A DNA stretch of 64,000 bases from Zeimonas sp003577305 (GCA_030263385.1 SZOX01000027.1:15979-79978); one strand, 5' to 3'. Positions 25,840 through 34,382 are shown, numbered from the stretch's first letter. Translations and numbers: made by a program. Notes: generated from the letters alone by a model not told the origin.

Positions 25840-26442
25840 ATGAGCAACCCCGCCCGCCCGATCCGCATCGGACTCGTCTCGATCAGCGACCGGGCCTCGC
25901 AAGGCGTCTACGCCGACCAGGGCGTGCCAGGGTTGCAGGAGTGGCTCGCCGGCGCCCTGCTCACGCCCTGGGAACCGGTGCTGCGCCTGATCCCCGACGA
26001 GCGCGCGCAGATCGAGCGCACGCTCGTCGAACTGGTCGACCGCGAAGGCTGCAGCCTGGTGCTCACCACCGGCGGCACCGGCCCCGCCCGGCGCGACGTC
26101 ACCCCCGATGCCACGCTGGCGATCGGCGATCGCGAGATGCCCGGTTTCGGCGAGCAGATGCGCCAGATCAGCCTGAACTTCGTACCCACCGCGATCCTGT
26201 CGCGCCAGGTTGCCGTGGTGCGCGGCCGCGCGCTGATCGTCAACCTGCCCGGCCAGCCCAAGTCGATCCGCGAGACGCTCGAAGGCCTGAAAGACGCCGA
26301 CGGCCGCCAGAAAGTGCACGGCATCTTCGCGGCGATCCCCTATTGCCTCGACCTGATCGGCGCGCCGTACGTCGAGACGAACGAAGCCGTCTGCAAGGCG
26401 TTCCGCCCGAAGTCGGCCCAGCGACCGCCTGCCTCCTCCTGA
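25840..26442 (+). CDS. mog: Molybdopterin adenylyltransferase Mog
   Basis: A 200-residue MogA that adenylylates molybdopterin before molybdenum insertion. IGLVSISDRASQGVYADQGV at the N-terminus, LVLTTGGTGPARRDVTPDAT (the MPT-binding TGGTG loop), EMPGFGEQMRQISLNFVPTA, ILSRQVAVVRGRALIVNLPG and YCLDLIGAPYVETNE are diagnostic. It begins 28 bp after darP. Just past its stop the DNA enters the large palindromic cluster, so its native terminator has probably been displaced. Confidence 0.95.
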   Translation: MSNPARPIRIGLVSISDRASQGVYADQGVPGLQEWLAGALLTPWEPVLRLIPDERAQIERTLVELVDREGCSLVLTTGGTGPARRDVTPDATLAIGDREMPGFGEQMRQISLNFVPTAILSRQVAVVRGRALIVNLPGQPKSIRETLEGLKDADGRQKVHGIFAAIPYCLDLIGAPYVETNEAVCKAFRPKSAQRPPASS

Positions 26443-26463
26443 CGCCGCACGCGCAGCGGCGGC

Positions 26464-26776
26464 CTCGCAGCGGCGGCCTCACAGCGGCGCCTTCGGAGCG
26501 GGGGGGCGCGGGGGCTTGGGCGCATGGCGAGGGGTTAGCCCGGGGCATCGCGTGCGATGGCTGCGCCCCGGCTTCGCCGGGGTTCCGGCGCCTACCTCGC
26601 AAATCGGCACCCGCGTCGTACGCGCTTCGCGCGGACGAGCGGGTCCCGCCGATTTGCTTTCGGTAGCGCGCCGCTTGCCAACGCACGCGATGCCCCGGGC
26701 TAACCCCTCGCCATGCGCCCAAGCCCCCGCGCCCCCCCTCCGCTCCGAAGGCGCCGCTGTGAGGCCGCCGCTGCGA
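26464..26776. repeat. Large palindrome 1: about 93-bp inverted arms around core copy A
   Basis: Positions 26464-26556 and 26682-26776 are reverse complements apart from a small indel in a G-run. The outer ends of the arms contain short tandem units of CAGCGGCGGCCTCA and variants; further units continue outside (26453-26463, 26777-26800). The 125-bp loop holds core copy A (26566-26679), which itself folds: GCAAATCGGC (26599-26608) can pair with GCCGATTTGC (26649-26658) around a GCGCTTCGCGC tip. No protein-coding logic is evident on the plus strand. On the minus strand the whole element is read as part of the relA open frame. Confidence 0.9.
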
Positions 26777-29358
26777 GACTGTCGCTGTGAGGCCGTCGCT
26801 GTAAAACCGTCGGGCGTCATCCAGGCGCGCCGGCGCTGAGAGCGGCCCCAGGGCGCCACGCGGGGCAAGCGCAACGGGCGCGTGCCGGCGGTTGCCCGCA
26901 ATTGGCGGCGGTTTGCGGGCAATTGGCGAGCGGCGTGCTGCCGAAAGCAAATCGGCGGGACCCGCTCGTCCGCGCGCAGCGCGTACGACGCGGGTGCCGA
27001 TCTGCGAGGCAGACGCCGGAAGCCCCGCGAAGCGGGGCCGAAGCCTCTTGCCCGCAAACGCGCACCCCCTCGCGCCCGGCCCCCGCCGCCAATTGCGGGC
27101 AACCGCCGGCACGCGCCCGTTGCGCTTGCCCCGCGTGGCGCCCTGGCGCTCACATCCCGGACTGCGGCGAGCGTGCGGGCCAGCTGTCCGGCGTCGGGCA
27201 CTTCGACGGTGAACCGCATGCTCGCCACCTGCGCGCGCGACAGCGTCTGCACCGCGATCACGTTCAGCCGGTCGCGCGCGAACACCTCCGTGATGTCGCG
27301 CAGCAGGCCCGGACGGTCGCTGGCGCGCACCTCGACCTCGGCCGGGAAGCGCCGCGTGCGCCCGTCGGAACCGCCGGACAGCGCATCTTTACCCCAGGCG
27401 GTCTCGATCACCCGCTCGGGCGCACGATCGGCCATGCGCGCGAAGGTCGTGCAGTTCTCGCGGTGCACCGACACGCCGTGCCCCCTGGTGACGAAGCCCA
27501 CGATCGCATCCGGCGGCACCGGTCTGCAACAGCGCGCCAGCTGGGTCATCAGCGAATCGATGCCGACCACCAGCACGCCATCGCCGCGGCCGCTCGCCTC
27601 GCGCGCGCGCCGGCGCGGCGCGACGACCGGAAGCTGCTCGGCCGCCGGGGCCGGCGCGCCCGTGGCGGCGGCGGCCGGCCCGCGCACCGCTTCCTCGAGC
27701 TGACGCACGCCGATCTCGTCGCGTGCCACCGCGAGGAACAGCGGCCCCGCCGCTTCGAACCCCAGCCGTCGCGCCAGCTCCTCGAACGCGAGCGCGGTGC
27801 GCCCCTCGCGCTGCAACACCCGCTCGACCCGCTCGCGGCCCGCGGCGGTGTCGCGTTCGAGCTCGAGCGCGTTGAACCACTGGCGCACCTTGTTGCGCGT
27901 GCGCGGGCTGCGCACGTAGCCGAGCTGCGGATTGAGCCAGTCGCGCGACGGCCCCTCGTGCCCCGTTTCCTTCGCTGCGACGATCTCCACCGTCTGGCCG
28001 CTTTGCAACGCGGTGTTCAGCGGCACCATGTGCCCGTCGACCCGTGCGCCGCGGCAGCGATGTCCGAGGCTGGTGTGCACGTGGTAGGCGAAGTCGATCG
28101 GCGTGGCGCCCGCCGGCAGCTCGATCACTCGCGCCTGCGGCGTGAGCACGTAGATGCGCTCCTCGAGCGCGGGTTGCGCCGCCGGCCCGGCCGCCTGCGC
28201 GCTGCCCAACGCCTGTCCGACTTCGCGCTGCCAGGCGAGCAGCTGGCGCATCCAGGCGATCTGCTCCTCGTGCCCCGCCCCGGCGGCACGCGCACCGCGC
28301 GCGCTCGCCCCCGACCCGCCCTCCTTGTAGCGCCAGTGCGAGGCGACGCCGTACTCGGCAAAGCGGTGCATCTCGCGGGTGCGGATCTGCACCTCCAGCG
28401 GCCGATCGTCGTCGGCCAGCACCACGGTGTGCAGCGATCGATAGCCGTTGGGCTTGGGCCGCGCGATGTAGTCGTCGAATTCGTGCGGCACCTGCGTCCA
28501 GATGGCGTGGACGATGCCCAGAGCGGTGTAGCACTGCGCGACCGTGTCGACGATCACCCGCAGTCCGCGCAGGTCGCTGATCTCGTCGAGCGCACGCTGT
28601 TTGCTGCGCATCTTGTTGTAGATGCTGTACAGGTGCTTGGGCCGGCCGCTCACTTCGGCGCGCACCCCCGCCGCGGCGAGCTCGGTGCGCAGCCGCCGCA
28701 TCGCCGACTCGACGAAAGCCTCGCGCGCGGCGCGGCGCTCCTCGAGCCGGCGCGCGAGCTCGCGATAGGTGTCCGGGTCGAGGAACCGGAATGCGAGATC
28801 CTCGAGTTCCCACTTCAATTGCCACAGGCCGAGACGGTTGGCCAGCGGCGCCAGGATCTCGAGCGTCTCGCGCGCGATCGCCGGGTCGGGCGGGTGGCGT
28901 TGCGCCGCGTGATGGCGCAGCGTGTGCAGCCGCGAGGCCAGCCGCAGCAGCACCACGCGGATGTCGGCCGCCATCGCGAGCAACATCCGGCGCAGCGTCT
29001 CGGCCTGTCCGTCGGCAGCCGCGCCCGCAATCGAATGCAGCTCGCGCAGCCGCTGGATCTGCCGCATGCTCTCGACCAGTCGCGCGACTTCGTCGCCGAA
29101 GTGCGCAGCAACGTCGCGCAGCAGCAGCCGATCGGCCGGAGAGATCAGTGCCGCAGCCGTGAGCACTGCAGTATCGACGCCGAGTTCGCGCAGGATCCCG
29201 ATCGTCGCCCGGGCGTGGTCGACGTAACGCTCGCCGCTGCGGCCGGTCGCGTCGCCCGCGCGCTCCTGCATCCAGGCGAGCGCGCGCTGCACCACATCTT
29301 CATCTGTGGCACCCGGCTGCACCCCCGCTGCGTCGACGACGGCTGGTCGCGTACCCAT
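26479..29358 (-). CDS. relA: RelA-type ppGpp synthetase with repeat-encoded C-terminal extension
   Basis: A 959-residue open frame. Residues 1 to about 737 are RelA: a hydrolase-like domain lacking the HDxxED signature (AAALISPADRLLL replaces it, so hydrolase activity is not expected), synthetase domain from about 230 (GRPKHLYSIYNKMRSKQRA, LRGLRVIVDTVAQCYTALG, KPNGYRSLHTVVLADDDRP), TGS domain (VLTPQARVIELPAGATPIDF), CCRPVPPDAIVGF zinc segment and a C-terminal ACT domain reaching MRFTVEVPDAGQLARTLAAV. The final strand of the ACT domain and native stop are missing. At about 27146 the frame enters the palindromic cluster and runs about 220 more Arg/Ala/Pro-rich residues to a TGA at 26479. This is probably a read-through tail. 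mtfA is divergent. Confidence 0.85.
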   Translation of the reverse strand: MGTRPAVVDAAGVQPGATDEDVVQRALAWMQERAGDATGRSGERYVDHARATIGILRELGVDTAVLTAAALISPADRLLLRDVAAHFGDEVARLVESMRQIQRLRELHSIAGAAADGQAETLRRMLLAMAADIRVVLLRLASRLHTLRHHAAQRHPPDPAIARETLEILAPLANRLGLWQLKWELEDLAFRFLDPDTYRELARRLEERRAAREAFVESAMRRLRTELAAAGVRAEVSGRPKHLYSIYNKMRSKQRALDEISDLRGLRVIVDTVAQCYTALGIVHAIWTQVPHEFDDYIARPKPNGYRSLHTVVLADDDRPLEVQIRTREMHRFAEYGVASHWRYKEGGSGASARGARAAGAGHEEQIAWMRQLLAWQREVGQALGSAQAAGPAAQPALEERIYVLTPQARVIELPAGATPIDFAYHVHTSLGHRCRGARVDGHMVPLNTALQSGQTVEIVAAKETGHEGPSRDWLNPQLGYVRSPRTRNKVRQWFNALELERDTAAGRERVERVLQREGRTALAFEELARRLGFEAAGPLFLAVARDEIGVRQLEEAVRGPAAAATGAPAPAAEQLPVVAPRRRAREASGRGDGVLVVGIDSLMTQLARCCRPVPPDAIVGFVTRGHGVSVHRENCTTFARMADRAPERVIETAWGKDALSGGSDGRTRRFPAEVEVRASDRPGLLRDITEVFARDRLNVIAVQTLSRAQVASMRFTVEVPDAGQLARTLAAVRDVSARAPRGASATGACRRLPAIGGGGRARGGARLRARGFGPASRGFRRLPRRSAPASYALRADERVPPICFRQHAARQLPANRRQLRATAGTRPLRLPRVAPWGRSQRRRAWMTPDGFTATASQRQSRSGGLTAAPSERRGGAGAWAHGEGLARGIACVGKRRATESKSAGPARPREARTTRVPICEVGAGTPAKPGRSHRTRCPGLTPRHAPKPPRPPAPKAPL
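26848..27146. repeat. Large palindrome 2: perfect 64-bp inverted arms around inverted core copy B
   Basis: Positions 26848-26911 and 27083-27146 are perfect reverse complements (64 bp). The stem can continue inward through 26911-26921 with 27048-27058. The loop holds core copy B (26925-27037), which is core copy A in inverted orientation with roughly 88 percent identity by eye. The stems of palindromes 1 and 2 are unrelated to each other, so the shared part is the loop. The outer edge of the right arm coincides with the point where RelA homology stops. Confidence 0.9.
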
Positions 29359-29439
29359 CCGTGTTGCCCCGCGCTTGATCGATTCGCTGCCTGCATCCGA
29401 TTATAGGCAGGCGCACGCCACCACCCGAAGGAACCAGGA

Positions 29440-30267
29440 TTGTCGCTGCTGCGAAAACTGCTGGGCCTCGCCCGGCCCGAACCGATCGACCCCGAATTGT
29501 GGCGACGCATCACTGCCGACCTGCCGTTCCTCGGCCATCTTGACGAGGCGGAACTCGAAATGCTCGAGAGCCAGTGCGCGGCCTTCCTCGGCGCCAAGCA
29601 GTTCAGCGGCGCTGCCGGCTTCGTGGTCGACGACGAGGTGCGCGTGGCGATCGCGGTACAGGCCTGCCTGCCCGCATTGCACCTCGGCCTCTCGGGTTAC
29701 CGCGATTTCGTCGAGATCGTCGTCTATCCCGATCGCTTCGTCGCGCCGCGCAAGCAGGTCGACGACGCCGGCGTGGTCCACGAATACGACGACGAACTGG
29801 CCGGTGAAGCGATGCAGGGCGGTCCCGTGGTGCTGTCCTGGCCCGACGCCGACCCGGCCGGCGGCCACGTCGGCTACAACGTGGTGATCCACGAATTCGT
29901 CCACAAGCTCGACATGCTCGGCGGCCCGCCCGACGGCGCACCGCCGATGCTCGCCGGGATGCGCGAGCGCTGGGCGCACATCATGTCCGACGCCTATGAA
30001 GACTTCTGCAAAAGGGTCGAGCGCATCGAAGCAGCGATTCCGCGCCACGTCGATCCCGAATCGCCGGCCGCCGACGCCTGGTACGAGCGCCTGCCGCTCG
30101 ACCCTTACGCGGCCAGCGACCCCGGCGAGTTCTTCGCAGTGACCGCCGAGGCTTTCTTCACCGCGCCGCGGGCGCTCGTGCGCGCCTACCCGGCGGTGTA
30201 TGCGCTGTTTCGCGACTATTTTTGCCAGGACCCGCTGACGGGCCGAATTCCGGAGACAGGGGTCTGA
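29440..30267 (+). CDS. mtfA: Zinc peptidase MtfA (Mlc titration factor A family)
   Basis: A 275-residue M90-family zinc metallopeptidase; in E. coli MtfA binds the repressor Mlc and so affects ptsG. The zinc site is VVIHEFVHKLDML (HExxH at about 151-155), with the third ligand region in PGEFFAVTAEAFF near residue 233. DPELWRRITADLPFL and PLLAGMRERW-like segments fit the family. The start is TTG at 29440, preceded by AAGGAACC; no ATG gives a proper N-terminus. Divergent from relA with 81 bp between them, so they share a promoter region. Confidence 0.9.
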   Translation: MSLLRKLLGLARPEPIDPELWRRITADLPFLGHLDEAELEMLESQCAAFLGAKQFSGAAGFVVDDEVRVAIAVQACLPALHLGLSGYRDFVEIVVYPDRFVAPRKQVDDAGVVHEYDDELAGEAMQGGPVVLSWPDADPAGGHVGYNVVIHEFVHKLDMLGGPPDGAPPMLAGMRERWAHIMSDAYEDFCKRVERIEAAIPRHVDPESPAADAWYERLPLDPYAASDPGEFFAVTAEAFFTAPRALVRAYPAVYALFRDYFCQDPLTGRIPETGV

Positions 30268-30330
30268 CGGGCGCCAGGGTCGCGCCGATCCCGCTTCATG
30301 GCACGCCGTAGCATCGACCCCGACGCACGC

Positions 30331-31458
30331 CTACGTGCACGCCCCCGGTACCGAGAACGTGCGCTCCGCGCCGATTCCCAGCCAGCCGCTGTCGGCGCGG
30401 CTGCGGCTGCCGTCGTTGTCCACGCTCGCGGCCACCGGGCCGCCGCTGGCGACCGGTACCGTCGGTACGGTCGGTACAGGCGAGCCGGGCGGGTCGGGCG
30501 ACCGGGCCGATGCGGGAGGCGCAGGCGGCACCGAGGGCACCGAGCCGCCGGTGCTCGCCACGGCTGGCCCCGCCGCGCCCCCGAAAACCGGCGATTCCCT
30601 GCGGTGCGGCGTCTTCGCGCTTTGCCGGGCCGGGCTTTGCATGCGGATCGTCGCGGCCGTGCGCACCGGCCAGCGCGGCACCGGGTTGCCGGTCGCGTCG
30701 GGCGCCAGGTAGAACGGGCAGGTCCAGGCGCGCGGCGCACCGATCGGAGCGGGCACGCCGAGGTCGACCGTGCCGAGTTGCCGCCCCGACGGCGCCGCGC
30801 AGCCGTCGACGATGCGCATCAGCCACACCGCGAGGCGGCCGACGAGCGGCACGTTCATCGGCACGCCGTAGCGCAACTCGAGCTTCAGCAGGTTGGCGTC
30901 GTTCAGGGTCTGCAATGATCGGGCACCGATCGGTTCGTCGCCGCGCATGCCTGCAGCACCGCCGGCCGGCTGGCGCAACGAGGCCCACTGCAGGCTGTCG
31001 TTGGGAATCTCCACCAGGCTCGCCACCGGATACCCGGCCGCATCGCGCGCCGGCTCGCCCCAGTCGCCGAAGCTCTCCACCGTGGGTGCGAGCTGGCGCC
31101 ACGCGATCCAGCCCGCGGCGATGGCCTGCCTCAGTTGCGCGTTCGATTCCGCGACCGCGGCCGCCCACGGTCGGTTCGCGTCGACGCCGAACCAGAACGG
31201 CATCAGCCCGCGCGCGAGTCCGCTCTCGATCGCGTCGGGGCGCGCCTGCGCCACGCTGCCGGCGCGTGCGCCCTCGAGCAGCGCGTATTCGAGCGCAGTG
31301 CGCGCATGAAAGAGCAGCGCCCACTGCAGCGCACCGAGACCGAGCAGCAGGACGACCGGAATCGCGACCAGCGTCTCGACGAAGGCCGTGCCGCGCGCGG
31401 CGAACCGCGCCCTCGTACGCGCTTGCCGCAGCCACTGCGCCCGACCTGCACCGTTCAT
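30331..31458 (-). CDS. TadE-like pilus assembly protein with long disordered tail
   Basis: A 375-residue TadE-domain minor pseudopilin. RGTAFVETLVAIPVVLLLGL then GALQWALLF (about 22-50) is the TadE N-terminal segment with its conserved glutamate and hydrophobic helix, followed by RTALEYALLEGARAG. From about residue 265 the protein becomes a low-complexity tail rich in Ser, Pro and Val (for example SVPSVPPAPPASARSPDPPG), partly encoded by short direct repeats (GTCGGTAC units near 30465-30485). Its ATG overlaps the tadD stop (ATGA). It is the last gene of the Tad operon. Confidence 0.82.
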   Translation of the reverse strand: MNGAGRAQWLRQARTRARFAARGTAFVETLVAIPVVLLLGLGALQWALLFHARTALEYALLEGARAGSVAQARPDAIESGLARGLMPFWFGVDANRPWAAAVAESNAQLRQAIAAGWIAWRQLAPTVESFGDWGEPARDAAGYPVASLVEIPNDSLQWASLRQPAGGAAGMRGDEPIGARSLQTLNDANLLKLELRYGVPMNVPLVGRLAVWLMRIVDGCAAPSGRQLGTVDLGVPAPIGAPRAWTCPFYLAPDATGNPVPRWPVRTAATIRMQSPARQSAKTPHRRESPVFGGAAGPAVASTGGSVPSVPPAPPASARSPDPPGSPVPTVPTVPVASGGPVAASVDNDGSRSRADSGWLGIGAERTFSVPGACT

Positions 31459-32231
31459 GGCCGCGGCGCTCCGCGTATGTAGTCGACCCGCGGCAGCTCG
31501 GACTCCGCCTCACTGCGCGGCGGCGCCTCTCGCGAACGCGTGCGCAAGGGCGCTCGCGGCGCAGGTGCCGAGGCTTTCGACGCGGGCGCAGCGGCGCCCG
31601 ATGCGGCAGCCGCGGCGTCGTGCAACGCGGTGCGTTCGCCGGGCGGCGCGAATGCCTCCAGTCGCTGCCGGGCCGCAGCCACCGCCGCCGACAGCGGCTC
31701 GCGCGGGCCTGCCGCCGCCGCGGGCGGCCCCATGCGCTCGAGCGTGCGCAGCGTCTGTTGCGCCAGTTCGAGGTTGATCATCGCGAGGTTGTAGAGCGCC
31801 TTGGCGCGCAAGGCCGGGTCTATGCCCTCGCCCGCACTGCGCGCCGCCGCGCGCCGGTATGCGCCCAATGCCTTGAACCAGTCGCGACGCTGCTGGTGCA
31901 GGTTGCCCAGGCGCAACCACGCGAGCGCGTGATCGGGTTCCATCGCCACGACCTGCTCGAAGGCGGCGAGCGCCGCGTCGCTGCGGCGGGCACGGTAGGC
32001 AGCCTCGCCCTCGGCCAGCAATCGTGCGAGATCCGCGCGGCTCGCCGCGGCGTCGCCCGCCGGGCTGGAGCGTGGCGCATCGACGACATCGACCCATGCA
32101 TCGGGCATCGGGGTCGCATCGATCACCTGCGTGGTGCACGCCCCGAGCACGGCCGCAGCCGTCGCGGCAGCGATCAACAGGCCGCGCCTCGGGCGTGCTG
32201 TCGCAAGATGCGGGCGGATGGCGAGCTTCAT
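31455..32231 (-). CDS. tadD: TadD-like TPR lipoprotein
   Basis: A 258-residue lipoprotein of the Tad apparatus. The signal peptide ends in the lipobox VLGAC (Cys31). TPR motifs follow: ARLLAEGEAAYRARRSDAAL, AFEQVVAMEPDHALAWLRLG, NLHQQRRDWFKALGAYRRAA and ALYNLAMINLELAQQTLRTL. The C-terminus is an Ala/Pro-rich tail. GGGAGGGA precedes ATG 32231, which overlaps the stop of the DUF192 gene. TadD lipoproteins are thought to help assemble or localise the secretin in the outer membrane. Confidence 0.85.
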   Translation of the reverse strand: MKLAIRPHLATARPRRGLLIAAATAAAVLGACTTQVIDATPMPDAWVDVVDAPRSSPAGDAAASRADLARLLAEGEAAYRARRSDAALAAFEQVVAMEPDHALAWLRLGNLHQQRRDWFKALGAYRRAAARSAGEGIDPALRAKALYNLAMINLELAQQTLRTLERMGPPAAAAGPREPLSAAVAAARQRLEAFAPPGERTALHDAAAAASGAAAPASKASAPAPRAPLRTRSREAPPRSEAESELPRVDYIRGAPRP

Positions 32232-32647
32232 CGATTCCCTCCCTGTCGACGATCGGCGGCGAGCGGCAGCGTCGGCGCCGCTCTCGACCATTCGAGCCGC
32301 GTGCCTGCGCGCAGCCCGATGCGCGCCGCCTCGCCGGCGCGCAGTTCGAGCACTCTGCGTGCGCCCGGGCCGACGCGCACGCGCCGCGGCGGCACCGCCG
32401 CCTCGATGCGCTGCACGACCATGCAGGCCGAGACGAAAACGAGATCGAGCGCCTCGGGCACGCCGAAGGTGTGCACCGCCGAACAGGGCTCGATCCACAG
32501 CCCGTGGCCGCTTTCGGGCGCAGCCCGGCCGATCAGGCCGCGCAGTCGCGCGGCGAAGCTGCAGGCGCGCGTCACGCGGATTCGCGCACGCCGACCGTCA
32601 CTGCATGCGAAGTGCAGTTCGTGCAGCAGCGTTGCGCCGCGCCTCAC
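32228..32647 (-). CDS. DUF192 family protein within the Tad operon
   Basis: A 139-residue DUF192 protein. Family segments: RACSFAARLRGLIGR (usual pattern T-x-x-E/A-R-x-x-GLM), GHGLWIEPCSAVHTFGVPEA (the conserved W-x-x-CxxVHTFGM-like stretch), LDLVFVSACMVVQRIEAAVP and VLELRAGEAARIGLRAGTRL. The start is GTG 32647, overlapping the tadC stop (GTGA), and its stop overlaps the tadD ATG, so it is embedded by coupling on both sides. DUF192 proteins have no settled function. Its place between tadC and tadD suggests a role with the pilus machine, but this is inference. Confidence 0.82.
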   Translation of the reverse strand: MRRGATLLHELHFACSDGRRARIRVTRACSFAARLRGLIGRAAPESGHGLWIEPCSAVHTFGVPEALDLVFVSACMVVQRIEAAVPPRRVRVGPGARRVLELRAGEAARIGLRAGTRLEWSRAAPTLPLAADRRQGGNR

Positions 32648-33519
32648 AGCACGCCCTCGCGCAGCAACTGGTGCACCACCGGAAAGAGCAGAATGGCGAA
32701 AGTGCCCGGAAAGATGCACAGCACCAGCGGAAACAGCATCTTCACCGGCGCCTCCATCGCGAGCCGCTCGGCGCGCAGGAAGCGCTCGGTGCGCCGCTGC
32801 TCGGCCTGTGCGCGCAGGATCGGCGCGAGGCTCGCACCCTGTCGCTCCGCAGCCAGCAGCGCCGCCACCACGTTCGAGATCGCCGGCAACGCGAGCCGCG
32901 CAGCGAGCGCATGCAGCGCCTCGTGACGCGGCTGGCCGGCACGCACGTCGCGCAGCACGCGCTGCCATTCGTCGCGCAATGGGCCGGGCGGCCCGTGCTG
33001 CGCGGCCTGCCCGAGTGCGGAACCCAGGTTCAGCCCGGCCTCAACCGCCAGCGTGATCAGGTCGAGGTCGTGCGGCAGTTGCCTGAGAATCGCGTGGCGG
33101 CGGCGCGCGGCGCGCTCGCGCAGCGCAATGCGCGGCAGCATCGCCCCGAGCAGTGCGACCGGAACGCCGAGCCAGACGGGAAGCGCACCGCCCGCCCAGC
33201 CGATCAACATCAGGAAACCCGCTGCCGCTGCAGCCACCACTTGCGCGGCGATCAGTTCCTCGGCAGCGAGCGTGCGATCGAGCCCTGCGCGGGCCAGCAG
33301 TTCGCGCAGCCGTTCGCGCTGCAGCGCGCTCATCAGGTTGTCGGCCACCGGGGCGAGCCGGCGCACCAGCGGCCAGGCGGGTCGCCACAGCGGCGGCAGC
33401 GCCGCTGCGGAAGCGAGCGGGCGCGGCAGCGGCCGGCTCCAGGCGCTCGCCAGTGCCGCGAGCAGCGCCACGACCGCGACGAAAATCGCGGCCAGCGACA
33501 ACAGCAGCCAGCCGTTCAT
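32644..33519 (-). CDS. tadC: Tad inner-membrane platform protein TadC
   Basis: A 291-residue T2SF-type (GspF-like) platform protein. An N-terminal membrane anchor (WLLLSLAAIFVAVVALLAAL), a pair of helices near 92-130, the cytosolic T2SSF domain with LPHDLDLITLAVEAGLNLGS, and a C-terminal helix (LFPLVLCIFPGTFAILLFPV). This LDLITLAVEAGLN motif is the TadC signature. It is translationally coupled to tadB (ATGA) and to the DUF192 gene (GTGA). TadB and TadC together form the platform that transmits movement from the TadA ATPase to pilin insertion. Confidence 0.92.
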   Translation of the reverse strand: MNGWLLLSLAAIFVAVVALLAALASAWSRPLPRPLASAAALPPLWRPAWPLVRRLAPVADNLMSALQRERLRELLARAGLDRTLAAEELIAAQVVAAAAAGFLMLIGWAGGALPVWLGVPVALLGAMLPRIALRERAARRRHAILRQLPHDLDLITLAVEAGLNLGSALGQAAQHGPPGPLRDEWQRVLRDVRAGQPRHEALHALAARLALPAISNVVAALLAAERQGASLAPILRAQAEQRRTERFLRAERLAMEAPVKMLFPLVLCIFPGTFAILLFPVVHQLLREGVL

Positions 33520-34382
33520 ACGTCGATCGCCACGATGCGGCGAATCATCGCCACGCCCGCCGCCTGCAGTGCAAGCACGGTGGCCGACACCACCCAGCCC
33601 TGCCAGGTGTCGACGAGCGCACGCATCGCCACCGGCTCCACCAGGAACAGCAGCACCGCGAGCACCCCCGGAAGCGCTCCCATCACCCAGGCCTGCAGGC
33701 GGCCTTGCGCGGTGAGCGCGCGGATCTTGCCCTCGATCGCGAGCTTGCGGCGCATCGCCTCGGCGAGCGATTCGAGCGTGGCGGCCATGCTGCCGCCCGA
33801 CTCGGCGCCGATGCGCAGCGCCGACGCGAACAGCGTCGTCTCCTCGATCGGCATGCGCCGGGCCAGGCCGGCCAGCGCTTCGCCCAGCCCCACGCCGAGC
33901 CGCTGCTCGCGCAACAGCAGCCCGATCTCCTGGCGCGCCGGCAATTCGATCTCGGCGGTGGCCTGCGCGAGCGCCTGCCCCAGGCCGCTGCCGGCGCGCA
34001 GCCCGCCCGCCACCAGCATCAACAGGTCGGGCATCTGCTGCCGAAACGCCTCGATCCGCCGCTTGCGCAGCCGGCGCAGCAGCACTGACGGCATCGCACC
34101 GGCGGCGAGCGCCACCGCGAGCGCCACCTGCCAGTGCCCGCTCAGCACCCAGGCCGCAAGCGTTGCCGCGGCGGCCGCCAGGTGCTGCAGCACGAAGAGG
34201 CGCGCGGTGTCGACGAACAGGAACGACTCGCGCATGCGCACGCCCACCGCGCGCTCGAAGCGCTCGCGATGGCGCCGCGCGAATCGGCTCCCGAGCAGCG
34301 TGCCCAGCCCGAGCAGCGCCGCCGCGCCCGCGAACACCGCAAAGAGCACCGGCCACAGGCCGATCGCCGAAGCCGCGTTCAT
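33516..34382 (-). CDS. tadB: Tad inner-membrane platform protein TadB
   Basis: A 288-residue T2SF-domain protein paralogous to TadC. An N-terminal helix (IGLWPVLFAVFAGAAALLGL), helices near 65-105, the cytosolic core with QQMPDLLMLVAGGLRAGSGL, then GQALAQ and LRIGAESGGSMAATLESLAE, and C-terminal helices (PGVLAVLLFLVEPVAMRALV, WVVSATVLALQAAGVAMI). ATG 34382 overlaps the tadA stop; the longer frame upstream is antisense to nothing useful and is the tadA shadow. Confidence 0.92.
   Translation of the reverse strand: MNAASAIGLWPVLFAVFAGAAALLGLGTLLGSRFARRHRERFERAVGVRMRESFLFVDTARLFVLQHLAAAAATLAAWVLSGHWQVALAVALAAGAMPSVLLRRLRKRRIEAFRQQMPDLLMLVAGGLRAGSGLGQALAQATAEIELPARQEIGLLLREQRLGVGLGEALAGLARRMPIEETTLFASALRIGAESGGSMAATLESLAEAMRRKLAIEGKIRALTAQGRLQAWVMGALPGVLAVLLFLVEPVAMRALVDTWQGWVVSATVLALQAAGVAMIRRIVAIDV

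Noticed and set aside
26479..27146. CRISPR array or tandem gene family in the repeat-rich interval
   Set aside because: The repeats are inverted and nested, not regularly spaced direct repeats with unique spacers, and no cas gene is near.
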